Assembly (NCBI GenBank): GCA_029942205.1 | Contig: JAOZTL010000052.1 | Span: 1-10,969 of the forward strand | From: Bacteroidales bacterium | GTDB taxonomy: Bacteria; Bacteroidota; Bacteroidia; Bacteroidales; JAOZTL01 | Direction of reading: 5' to 3' | DNA length: 10,969 nt | In this document: positions 1 to 6,684 of the stretch, one piece after another | How the letters are laid out: each line of letters begins with the position of its first letter | How positions within the stretch are numbered: the stretch's first letter is position 1 | Position numbers and translations under genes: made by a program | The notes under the pieces: model-generated | Databases searched by the model: none | What the model saw: the letters and a program-made list of their open reading frames with translations, nothing else | What the model was told of the DNA's origin: nothing

Positions 1-131
1 ATTGCAATCAACAACTTCCAAGTTATTTTAAAATAAAAAAGTGTCATTTAATTATATGTAGTACTTGTATGTTTCTATGAGTTATGTTAAGTATTATGGT
101 GGTGGGGAAGATTAAGTTATAGATTAGAGAT

Positions 132-182
132 GAAAAAAAGCAATAAAGAAAAATCTGTTGTAAAAAAAGATTTTTCTTTATT
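132..182 (-). terminator. Intrinsic terminator of pheS
   Basis: A perfect 15-bp inverted repeat (arms 142-156 and 168-182, 11-base loop) begins 12 bases after the pheS stop codon. Read on the minus strand, the second arm is followed by GC and a run of seven T (133-139), as in a rho-independent terminator. The arms are AT-rich, so the hairpin depends on length rather than GC content. The plus-strand side is also followed by a T-rich run, so it could stop transcription from the left as well. No gene is visible in 1-131. Confidence 0.75.
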
Positions 183-194
183 ATTATTTTTTGA

Positions 195-1205
195 TTATTG
201 AAATTGTTCAAAAAACCGCACATCATTTTTGAAAAACAGTCGAATATCTTTGATTCCATGTTTCAGCATTGTTGTACGCTCAATTCCCATTCCAAAAGCA
301 AAACCAGAATAAACAGAACTATCTATGCCTGAGCTTTCTAGCACATTTGGATCAATCATGCCGCAACCCAAAACTTCGAGCCAGCCTGTATATTTACACA
401 CGTTGCAGCCTTTTCCTCCACAAAGCGAGCAGGATACGTCCATTTCTGCCGATGGTTCTGTAAATGGAAAGTACGACGGACGCAGACGGATTTTACTGTC
501 TTTGCCATAAAATTCTTTTGCAAAATACAACAATGTTTGCTTTAAGTCGGCAAATGATACGTCTTTATCGATGTATAACCCTTCGATTTGATGAAAAATA
601 CAATGTGAACGTGCAGATATTGCTTCGTTACGAAAAACACGACCTGGCGAAATTGTCCGAATTGGAGGCTTTTGTCCTTCCATCACACGAACTTGTACCG
701 ACGAAGTATGTGTGCGGAGTAATATATCTGGATCTTTTTCAATAAAAAAAGTATCCTGCATATCACGTGCAGGGTGCTCTGGCGGAAAATTAAGTGCCGA
801 AAAAACATGCCAATCGTCTTCAATTTCGGGACCCTCGGATACAGTAAAACCCAAACGAGTGAAAATGTCTATTATTTCATTGCGAACCAGCGTAATAGGG
901 TGTCTTGATCCCTGTTGTTGTGAATCGGCAGTAAGGCTTAAGTCTAAATCTGAGCTACTTTGCTCATTATTTTTTAAGTCTTCTTTTAATTTATTTACTC
1001 GGTCTTGTGTCTTTGTTTTCAGATCGTTAAGTAGTTGTCCAAATTCTTTTTTCTGTTCTGGAATAACATTACGAAATTCTGAAAATAATTGTGTAACTTC
1101 TCCTTTTTTACTTAAAAAACGAATCCTAAATTCTTCTAGTTCATCAAGATTTTTTGCTGAAAAAAGTTCTACTTCAGCGATTAAGGTTTTTATTTTTTCA
1201 AGCAT
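195..1205 (-). CDS. pheS: Phenylalanine--tRNA ligase alpha subunit
   Basis: This is the catalytic alpha chain of the cytoplasmic alpha2-beta2 enzyme that charges tRNA-Phe with phenylalanine using ATP. The product has 336 residues, normal for bacterial PheS. Residues 1-90 form the charged, helical tRNA-binding arm. The class II synthetase core follows: motif 2 around residues 186-210 (SPGRVFRNEAISARSH, then FHQIEGL) and motif 3 at 301-313 (GFAFGMGIERTTM). The Ala in GFAFG is the usual residue of the phenylalanine pocket. Residues 259-270 carry a CxxCx4CxxC cluster before GWLEVLG, which is common in the family. The ATG at 1203-1205 gives the expected N-terminus; no Shine-Dalgarno is present. 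The beta-chain gene pheT is not in the window, so the two subunits are not encoded side by side here, as is common in Bacteroidota. A strong hairpin terminator follows the stop codon. Identification is secure. Confidence 0.97.
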   Translation of the reverse strand: MLEKIKTLIAEVELFSAKNLDELEEFRIRFLSKKGEVTQLFSEFRNVIPEQKKEFGQLLNDLKTKTQDRVNKLKEDLKNNEQSSSDLDLSLTADSQQQGSRHPITLVRNEIIDIFTRLGFTVSEGPEIEDDWHVFSALNFPPEHPARDMQDTFFIEKDPDILLRTHTSSVQVRVMEGQKPPIRTISPGRVFRNEAISARSHCIFHQIEGLYIDKDVSFADLKQTLLYFAKEFYGKDSKIRLRPSYFPFTEPSAEMDVSCSLCGGKGCNVCKYTGWLEVLGCGMIDPNVLESSGIDSSVYSGFAFGMGIERTTMLKHGIKDIRLFFKNDVRFFEQFQ

Positions 1206-1270
1206 AATTAAATATCTGCTTTATTTTTTGTGAATATTAAAGTCTTCGATCTTTTAATGTCGCTCACGCA

Positions 1271-1307
1271 ATTCTGTGAATTTTTATTATTTAGTAAAAT
1301 ACAGAAT
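1271..1307. repeat. Inverted repeat in the pheS leader region
   Basis: Arms ATTCTGT (1271-1277) and ACAGAAT (1301-1307) form a perfect 7-bp inverted repeat with a 23-base AT-rich spacer. It lies about 65-100 bases upstream of the pheS start, between the cyclophilin gene and pheS. It could be a chance match in AT-rich DNA, a regulatory hairpin in the pheS leader, or an operator. No T-box-like conserved sequence or leader peptide rich in Phe codons was recognised. Confidence 0.2.
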
Positions 1308-1325
1308 CATAATAGGCGATTAATT

Positions 1326-1355
1326 TTGTCCATATATTTAATAAGTGTTGGACAA
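1326..1355 (-). terminator. Weak candidate terminator after the cyclophilin gene
   Basis: An inverted repeat TTGTCC (1326-1331) / GGACAA (1350-1355) with an 18-base loop starts 11 bases past the stop codon of the cyclophilin gene on the minus strand. The minus-strand continuation is AATTAATCG, without a real T run, so termination would be inefficient and some read-through into pheS is possible. The stem holds most of the G and C of this intergenic stretch, which is why it is noted. Confidence 0.3.
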
Positions 1356-1366
1356 GATTATCATTG

Positions 1367-2203
1367 CTAATCAAGGACGGTTACTGATATTATTTTTATA
1401 TCTTCGATTGGGCGATCGCCTGGTGCTGTTTTTATAAGCGCAATTTTATCGATAATATCCAGACCTTCAATGACTTCTCCAAAAACTGTATATTCTCTAT
1501 CTAAAAAAGGTGTGCCGCCAATGGTGCTGTATATTTCTCTTTGTTCTGCCGTAAATTTGTATTCATCCATCGGATATTCTTTTTCGACAATAACGCTTAT
1601 TTCTTCTAATATTTTGTTCAGTTCGTCTTGATTACCTGCCTGTTGTAGAGAGTCTAGTTTTGTTAGAAGTGCTTTATTTTCGGGTTTGAAAGCGTATTCA
1701 CGAATGTATTGATTTAATTTTCCATTCTTTAGATTCCCTTCTAATTGATCCAATTGCTGTGCATTCATTTTTTCGCCCTGAACAATATAAAACTGAGATC
1801 CTGACGATTCTTTTTCAGGATTCTGCTGGTCGCCCAAGCGTGCTGCCGATAATGCTCCTTTTTTGTGTATCAGTTTGCTATTAAATTCGGCAGGAATAGT
1901 ATAACCAGGACCACCGCTTCCTAAATGCGTGCCTGTTGGTGCATTTTTAGATTCAGGATCACCGCCTTGTATCATAAAATTGGGAATAACTCGATGAAAT
2001 AATAAGCCATTATAAAAGCCTTCTTTGGCTAATTTAATGAAATTATCACGATGCTTGGGAGTTTCATCGTATAGTTTGACAGTCATTGTGCCCATATTGG
2101 TCTCTATTTTCACCATTGTTTCTGTTCCTTCTTGTGCAGAAGTTGTGCAGTTTGTCAGACTTAATACGTAAAATCCGAGAATTAATTTAAATATAAATTT
2201 CAT
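1367..2203 (-). CDS. Exported cyclophilin-type peptidyl-prolyl cis-trans isomerase
   Basis: This enzyme catalyses cis-trans isomerisation of X-Pro bonds, most likely on proteins folding in the periplasm. Residues 1-23 are an export signal. Cys19 in SLTNC suggests a lipoprotein, although Asn before the Cys is off the usual lipobox; cleavage by signal peptidase I after TSA (21-23) is the alternative. The cyclophilin fold starts near residue 30 (VKIETNMGTMTVKLY). The active-site strand FHRVIPNFMIQGGD is at 69-82, with the catalytic Arg71, Phe76, Met77 and Gln79, and SGSQFYIV lies at 134-141. About 80 mostly charged, helix-prone residues (about 145-226) are inserted before the closing TVFGEVIEGLDIIDKI (239-254), which makes the protein 278 residues instead of about 165-190. 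It starts 4 bases after the stop of the upstream small gene, so the two are probably one transcript. The family assignment is secure; lipid anchoring and the substrates are inferred. Confidence 0.93.
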   Translation of the reverse strand: MKFIFKLILGFYVLSLTNCTTSAQEGTETMVKIETNMGTMTVKLYDETPKHRDNFIKLAKEGFYNGLLFHRVIPNFMIQGGDPESKNAPTGTHLGSGGPGYTIPAEFNSKLIHKKGALSAARLGDQQNPEKESSGSQFYIVQGEKMNAQQLDQLEGNLKNGKLNQYIREYAFKPENKALLTKLDSLQQAGNQDELNKILEEISVIVEKEYPMDEYKFTAEQREIYSTIGGTPFLDREYTVFGEVIEGLDIIDKIALIKTAPGDRPIEDIKIISVTVLD

Positions 2204-2207
2204 GATA

Positions 2208-2558
2208 TTATATGTTAAAATAGTTTATTTCTTTAAAATAATTAATAGATGCTTCTTTTAATAAAAGATCTTCTTGTATTTTAGTTAAATTTGGATGTGT
2301 TGTATTTTTTATCCAAACAGGAAATCCATTTTCTTGTGTTTCACTTTTTGTGAAATATCCCCATTGACTGAGCAAGCAACTTGTGCCTATTTGAACCAAG
2401 TGAAGCTTTTCTGTTTGATTAAATTCTCTAAACCCTTGTCCCGATTCTTGTACTCCAATCAAAAACAGCACAATAGCTAAATCAATTCCTTGACCAAATT
2501 GAGTCTCCAGCTTTTTTTTTAATTGATTCCAATCGTTTGCTAGTTGATTTATTGACAT
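2208..2558 (-). CDS. Conserved protein of unknown function, upstream partner of the cyclophilin
   Basis: A 116-residue protein with no signal peptide and no convincing membrane segment, so probably cytoplasmic. I recognise no named domain. Residues 1-20 are a polar helix, 24-36 a hydrophobic helix (IDLAIVLFLIGVQ), and 46-72 a second helical part ending in WGYF. The tail contains FPVWIKNTTHPNLTKIQEDLLLKEASINYFKEI-like sequence at about 79-111, in which Trp-x(n)-Pro-x-Leu, a QE pair and a terminal YF resemble, from memory, a small uncharacterised family of Bacteroidota. Coding status is supported by its length in very AT-rich DNA, by the compact join to the next gene (4 bases from its stop to the cyclophilin ATG) and by a good promoter -7 motif 68-75 bases upstream. 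Function is unknown; a tie to protein folding is suggested only by the gene order. Confidence 0.8.
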   Translation of the reverse strand: MSINQLANDWNQLKKKLETQFGQGIDLAIVLFLIGVQESGQGFREFNQTEKLHLVQIGTSCLLSQWGYFTKSETQENGFPVWIKNTTHPNLTKIQEDLLLKEASINYFKEINYFNI

Positions 2559-2625
2559 GAATTTTTGTAATAATTTAGTGTTATTTATTCAAATATTTGC
2601 AAGGAACACTTTTGAAAAACAGAGA

Positions 2626-2633
2626 CAAATGTA
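2626..2633 (-). promoter_or_regulatory. Candidate -7 box for the small-gene/cyclophilin unit
   Basis: On the minus strand this reads TACATTTG, a perfect fit to the Bacteroidota -7 consensus TAnnTTTG. It would start transcription near 2615-2620, leaving a leader of about 60 bases before the ATG at 2558. No TTG is present at the expected distance of about 20 bases upstream, so only half of the promoter signature is seen. Confidence 0.4.
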
Positions 2634-2810
2634 CGTTTTTAATCTGAAAAATAATTATTTTTTTGCAAATGCTTGTTTTTTTAAATTTTATTTTGATAAT
2701 TTGAGTTTAAATAGCTTATTAAGTAGCTGCATATAATTAAACGATACTTTTTTATTCTAAAACAATTTGTAATTTGTTGATTGCAACAGATTTGCACAAG
2801 TAGCAACATC

Positions 2811-2835
2811 AAAATAGCACGAAGTGCTAAAAAAG
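2811..2835 (-). terminator. Candidate terminator of the phosphatase/Ig-repeat pair
   Basis: A 6-bp stem TAGCAC (2815-2820) / GTGCTA (2824-2829) closes on a three-base GAA loop, in a stretch with few other G or C. On the minus strand the stem is followed by TTTTG, a short T run, 58-76 bases after the stop codon of the Ig-repeat gene. The stem is short and the T run brief, so confidence is modest. Confidence 0.4.
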
Positions 2836-2886
2836 CTAAAATGATACTTACGATAGAATTTTTATAAAAAAGCATATAAATAAAAC

Positions 2887-4626
2887 TTATTCTATATAAA
2901 ATTGTAGCGTCTCTATTGTTTCATTATTCAAATGGTCTCTTGCTCGTATTTTTACTGTATTAATCGAATTACGCTTAAACCCTTTTATGGATAATGAATA
3001 ACGTTTTTCTGAAAGATTATTGGTTGTATAATAAATATCTTTTGCTCCAATTATTTGATCTTGAGCACCTAAAAACAGATTTACATAATGTGGATAAACA
3101 GGTAAACCTTCTTTTTGACCAATTGCAGAGATACTAAAATTATACTTTATATCAGGACCTGTTTCGTCCATATAGGCAAATAGTTCGTTTCTATTTCTAT
3201 TATTCACATTATCATACCCATAGTATTCGATTTGATGAAATCCTTCTTTATCAAAAGAGATTGGTTCGCTATATTTTTCTTCATTGTACTGATTATCCGT
3301 CCCATAAGTAATGTATTGCAAGCCTGATTCTGCGTCAGTAGCAGAAAACTTTAATTTTGTCTGTTTATTTATAAATAATGTATCTCTAGCTTTGTATGTC
3401 ATGCCAATAAACTGGTGCTTTAATATCGGTCCCGACAAATCAACATAAACTCGACTAACTACGTGCTTGTATTTCTCAAATTTAGAACCATCCTTATCCG
3501 TTTCATTTGCCATATTATCTGTTGCATAATATTTCACAAGGTGAACGCCAGTAATACTTGGCAAATAGAATGGTTGATTATAAATATTGAAGATTGATCC
3601 ATCTATAGAGTACATAATATTCTTTACTCCAGCTTTATTATCTACCGCAGTTAGTTTCATTTTGGTTCTTCCAGAGAAAAAGACTTTGTTGCCAAGCAAA
3701 TAGCGGTCGCCAAGTATATCGGCAGCCATAATTGGTGCGGTTCGATCTAAATAAAATTCAACAATAAATTCCTCTTCTTTATTATCAACTTTATCAATAG
3801 AATAAAAATAAAGTTTATGGTCTCCATCAGATAATTGCTTGATTGGGAGACTACTACCATTCGTATACAACATTTCTTTTCCATCATCAAACCGATAATA
3901 AGTTTTGGCTACTCCCGAAATGCTATCCGTTGGGTCTAAATAAATTTGTGTTGCGATAGAGATAACTTTATCTTTTGCTATTCCTGTGATATTATAGTAT
4001 GTTTTAGGACTACTTAAATCTGCAATAAAATCATACTCTTTTGATTCTTCTGCATTGCCAACATTATCTACCGCATAAAATTTTAGATTATAGTTACCTT
4101 CGGAATTTATTGGAATAATATTACTGTATTCTTTGTAACTTTCGCCATTTAAAGAATAGAATAATTGTTTGATACCCGAATTTGGATCTTTGGTTTGTAT
4201 ATCTAAGGATAAATTTTTGCCGTAATATTTTGTACTACGTGTAAAGTAACGAGGAGCTTTTTCAAATGTAACAAATGATTTTGGAGCAATACCATCTACA
4301 TAAACTTCCCAAATTACTTCTGTCTTAGGTATTATTGTCTTTTTAGTATCCTTATTTACAGCATAGCGAGTTCGTACTTTATTTAATCCTTCGGTGTCAA
4401 AATAAGCTGGATTTGTATATTCTTTGCTTATTTTACTTTCCATAAGTAATCCTTCTCCTTCGGCAGTTGGCGATATTCTTATGAAGAATGGCAAGTCTTT
4501 GTTCCAATGTAAATTTCCTTCTTTATCTACATGATATTTTATTTCATGTGTTGGCTTCTCTTGTCCATTTATCACTATTGTAAATAAGAATATGATAAAG
4601 GTGTAGGTTAATTTTTTCAATTGCAT
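2887..4626 (-). CDS. Exported Ig-like repeat protein, OmpL47-like
   Basis: A 579-residue protein with a signal peptide at about 1-21 (hydrophobic core FIIFLFTIVI, then NGQ), so exported to the periplasm or outer membrane. The rest is about six tandem beta-rich units. Each unit has a stretch like SGIKQLFYSLNG (150-161; also 237-249, 332-343, 434-445, 526-537), then a DNxxN element (187-191, 278-282, 370-374, 472-476, 564-568), and ends in a D-x3-P strand (D111, D203, D294, D396, D487), a period of 91-102 residues. The first unit (about 22-115) keeps only the closing motif. Such units are annotated in databases as OmpL47-type or Ig-like/chitobiase C-terminal-like. No enzyme motif, lipobox or type IX secretion C-terminal domain is visible. 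It sits 21 bases downstream of the TPR/SpoIIE phosphatase gene, so they are probably co-transcribed. A structural or adhesive envelope role is inferred; true function is unknown. Confidence 0.85.
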   Translation of the reverse strand: MQLKKLTYTFIIFLFTIVINGQEKPTHEIKYHVDKEGNLHWNKDLPFFIRISPTAEGEGLLMESKISKEYTNPAYFDTEGLNKVRTRYAVNKDTKKTIIPKTEVIWEVYVDGIAPKSFVTFEKAPRYFTRSTKYYGKNLSLDIQTKDPNSGIKQLFYSLNGESYKEYSNIIPINSEGNYNLKFYAVDNVGNAEESKEYDFIADLSSPKTYYNITGIAKDKVISIATQIYLDPTDSISGVAKTYYRFDDGKEMLYTNGSSLPIKQLSDGDHKLYFYSIDKVDNKEEEFIVEFYLDRTAPIMAADILGDRYLLGNKVFFSGRTKMKLTAVDNKAGVKNIMYSIDGSIFNIYNQPFYLPSITGVHLVKYYATDNMANETDKDGSKFEKYKHVVSRVYVDLSGPILKHQFIGMTYKARDTLFINKQTKLKFSATDAESGLQYITYGTDNQYNEEKYSEPISFDKEGFHQIEYYGYDNVNNRNRNELFAYMDETGPDIKYNFSISAIGQKEGLPVYPHYVNLFLGAQDQIIGAKDIYYTTNNLSEKRYSLSIKGFKRNSINTVKIRARDHLNNETIETLQFYIE

Positions 4627-4647
4627 TTTTTTTAATTTTTAATTATG

Positions 4648-6507
4648 TTAGTTTATATGCATCCCAATAACTAATATATCATCTGTTTGTTCCGTATTAC
4701 CTATTTTTTTCCATTCTTCAATAGTTCTATCTAAAATATCTTGTTGTTCTGTCATTGGTTTTTTGTGAATTTCTAGTAGTAAGTTTTTAAATCGTTTAAT
4801 CATAAACTTTCTATCTTTTTCGCCTCCAAATTGATCTTGATAGCCATCCGAAAAGCTATAAATACGTAATTCTTCATCTAAGTTAAGCGTTTGTTTGCTA
4901 AATTTAGATTGACTTCTTGCTTGTGAACCACCTACCGAAATTTTATTCCCTTTTAGTTGAGATAATTCATTGTTTTTTATTAGAATAAGTGGATTTTTTG
5001 CACCAGAAAAGCTTAACTCGTTATTTGCTCGATCGATTACAAATAACGATGCATCCATTCCATCATTATTTCCTGTAAGTTCTTGATTTAAAGCAGTATT
5101 TACGCCATTATGTAGCTCTTGTAAAATTTCATTGGGTTCTGTAATGCCCTCATTAATAACGATTTGATTTAAAATATTTGCTCCAATCATAGACATAAAA
5201 GCACCTGGGACTCCATGTCCTGTACAATCCATTGCTGCTACAATTAATTTGTCATTTTTATTTGTATACCAATAAAAATCGCCACTAACAATATCTCGTG
5301 GCTTGAATAAAATAAAAGAGTCTGGAATATAATCACTTAAAGTAACAGCATGCTGAAGCATAGCAGTTTGTATTAGATTTGCATAACGAATACTTTCCAT
5401 TATTTGATGATTCTTCCTATTTAGCTCTTTATTATTTATATTAAGCTTGTCTCTATGTTGAATAATCTCTTCTTGTTGTAATAAAATTTGGGTGTTTTTT
5501 TCAGATAATTTAACATTTGATTTCTTTTTTTGTCTGAAAGCATAATAAAATAAGAAAGCAATAATAATGACAATAGTTAAGATTGCTCCAAAAATAATGA
5601 AATTCCGCTGGCGAGCTATTTTTTCATTTTGAGCTTCTTGTTCCATTATTTTCTGTGCCAATTGAGATTTTGATAAATTGGAAGCTAACGAATCTGCTTT
5701 ACTTTCTGTTTCTTTTACTTGTTCATCTTTTTCCTTTAATTCGACTGTTTTTTTCTGTATTTCAAGCTCTTTTAGCCTGTTTTCTAGCGAAATTTGTTCG
5801 GAGCGAAGCATCTCATTCTCAACGGCTACACGGCTTTCACTCACGTATTCGTCTTGCATTTGCTTGTAGAAAGTCATGTATTTATCCAAATAATTTTTAG
5901 ATTCTGCTTCATTACCCGCCGCTTCATTGGCTTCGGCTAATTGTAAATAAAAAATGGATATTTTTTCTAAATTATTTATTTCTTGAGCTAAGCCTAGGGC
6001 TTCTTCCAAATATCGGATGGCTTCATTGTATTTTCCTAGTTGCTTGAGTGATGCGGATAAATTAAGTAGCGAATTGAATAAACTTTCTTTTCCAAGTGGC
6101 GTGTTTTTTGCTACTCGTCTTGCTGCCACTGATTTAGATAAATGATCTACCGATCTCTGAAATTCACCCAAATCAGAATAAATCATCCCTAAATTACTAT
6201 TAATTCCTGCAATCCCATTTTCATTGCCCAATTGTTCATTCAATTTCAGCGAGCGTTGATAGTAGTCGGCACTGGTCTCAAAATGATTGTGATTCCAATA
6301 AATACGAGCGATTTGATTTAAAAAATCACTGGCATTTCGGAGATCGCCTCTGGAGGAATAAAGATTATAATTTTCTTCGAAAATTCTTACCTGTCCTGAG
6401 TCTTGTCGAGAAAGTGGTTGGGCTGAATAAGTTTGAGCCATTGCAAACTGGGTGAACAGCAAGAATATAGAGAAAATATATAGCGTTCTTGTTTTTTTAT
6501 ACTGCAT
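4648..6507 (-). CDS. TPR-containing membrane PP2C phosphatase, SpoIIE family
   Basis: A 619-residue signalling protein. Residues 1-25 are a signal peptide (AMAQ cleavage region). About four TPR-like helical pairs span 55-217 (for example NLGMIYSDLGEFQRSVDHL at 105-123), a long charged coiled coil runs from about 225 to 300, one membrane segment lies at 302-323, and the basic RQKKK after it marks the cytoplasmic side. A second coiled coil (330-370) links to a SpoIIE-type PP2C phosphatase domain (about 372-619). The metal-binding acidic residues are all present: RDIVSGDFYW (D410), AMDCTGHGVPGAFMS (D427), FSDG (D554) and TDDILV (D609, D610). It should therefore be an active Ser/Thr phosphatase responding to something sensed by periplasmic TPRs. 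No kinase or anti-sigma partner is encoded in the window. It heads a likely two-gene operon with the Ig-repeat protein and diverges from recG. The family call is secure; the signal and substrate are unknown. Confidence 0.92.
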   Translation of the reverse strand: MQYKKTRTLYIFSIFLLFTQFAMAQTYSAQPLSRQDSGQVRIFEENYNLYSSRGDLRNASDFLNQIARIYWNHNHFETSADYYQRSLKLNEQLGNENGIAGINSNLGMIYSDLGEFQRSVDHLSKSVAARRVAKNTPLGKESLFNSLLNLSASLKQLGKYNEAIRYLEEALGLAQEINNLEKISIFYLQLAEANEAAGNEAESKNYLDKYMTFYKQMQDEYVSESRVAVENEMLRSEQISLENRLKELEIQKKTVELKEKDEQVKETESKADSLASNLSKSQLAQKIMEQEAQNEKIARQRNFIIFGAILTIVIIIAFLFYYAFRQKKKSNVKLSEKNTQILLQQEEIIQHRDKLNINNKELNRKNHQIMESIRYANLIQTAMLQHAVTLSDYIPDSFILFKPRDIVSGDFYWYTNKNDKLIVAAMDCTGHGVPGAFMSMIGANILNQIVINEGITEPNEILQELHNGVNTALNQELTGNNDGMDASLFVIDRANNELSFSGAKNPLILIKNNELSQLKGNKISVGGSQARSQSKFSKQTLNLDEELRIYSFSDGYQDQFGGEKDRKFMIKRFKNLLLEIHKKPMTEQQDILDRTIEEWKKIGNTEQTDDILVIGMHIN

Positions 6508-6525
6508 ATTTTATTTTTTTTTGTT

Positions 6526-6547
6526 CTAACTTATTGAGTAAAGTTAG
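6526..6547. promoter_or_regulatory. Inverted repeat overlapping a possible promoter of the phosphatase gene
   Basis: CTAACTT (6526-6532) and AAGTTAG (6541-6547) form a perfect 7-bp inverted repeat with an 8-base spacer, 19-40 bases upstream of the phosphatase start codon. The right arm, read on the minus strand, contains TAACTTTA (6539-6546), seven of eight matches to the -7 consensus TAnnTTTG. No TTG stands about 20 bases further upstream. It may be an operator on a promoter or a leader hairpin; a chance match is possible. Confidence 0.3.
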
Positions 6548-6647
6548 GAAAAAAAATTAGTATAACGAAAAAAAATCTTTTTTTTGCATAAAAAAATAGC
6601 GTATTTTAGCAATTGATAAAAGCTTGTCGAGAAGTTTAAAATATTCC

Positions 6648-6678
6648 TTGAAAAATAATAATAAAGAATATATTTTTG
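6648..6678 (+). promoter_or_regulatory. recG promoter, Bacteroidota type
   Basis: TTG at 6648-6650 and TATTTTTG at 6671-6678 fit the -33 (TTG) and -7 (TAnnTTTG) elements of the main Bacteroidota sigma factor, with a 20-base spacer, the usual distance. Transcription would begin about 5-9 bases after the -7 box, at about 6683-6687, right at the ATG at 6685. The alternative TTG start at 6676 lies inside the -7 box and would be upstream of the message, which argues against it. Confidence 0.55.
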
Positions 6679-6684
6679 AATAGT

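Larger units (their letters stand above)
2559..2886. other. Non-coding stretch between the two minus-strand gene pairs
   Basis: These 328 AT-rich bases hold the candidate promoter of the small-gene/cyclophilin unit (2626-2633) and a candidate terminator of the Ig-repeat gene (2811-2835). An open frame of 64 codons on the minus strand (2681-2875) begins 11 bases after the Ig-repeat gene and would encode a hydrophobic N-terminal helix, but the terminator hairpin lies inside it and its second half looks like random AT-rich translation. I do not call it a gene. Nothing else was recognised. Confidence 0.5.

Noticed and set aside
44..259. A 71-codon minus-strand frame at the left edge
   Set aside because: It overlaps the end of pheS and runs through the pheS terminator; its composition is Phe/Ile/Asn-rich as expected of AT-rich non-coding DNA.
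712..1233. A 173-codon plus-strand frame opposite pheS
   Set aside because: It lies entirely antisense to the conserved N-terminal half of pheS; its Ser-rich translation is a by-product of the pheS codons.
2681..2875. A 64-codon minus-strand frame with a hydrophobic N-terminal helix just after the Ig-repeat gene
   Set aside because: It contains the candidate terminator hairpin, its C-terminal half is AT-driven residues (Asn, Lys, Ile, Tyr), and no family is recognisable. A small membrane protein cannot be fully excluded.
6676..6684. TTG as the recG start codon
   Set aside because: It lies inside the -7 promoter box, and the ATG three codons later fits the family N-terminus equally well.
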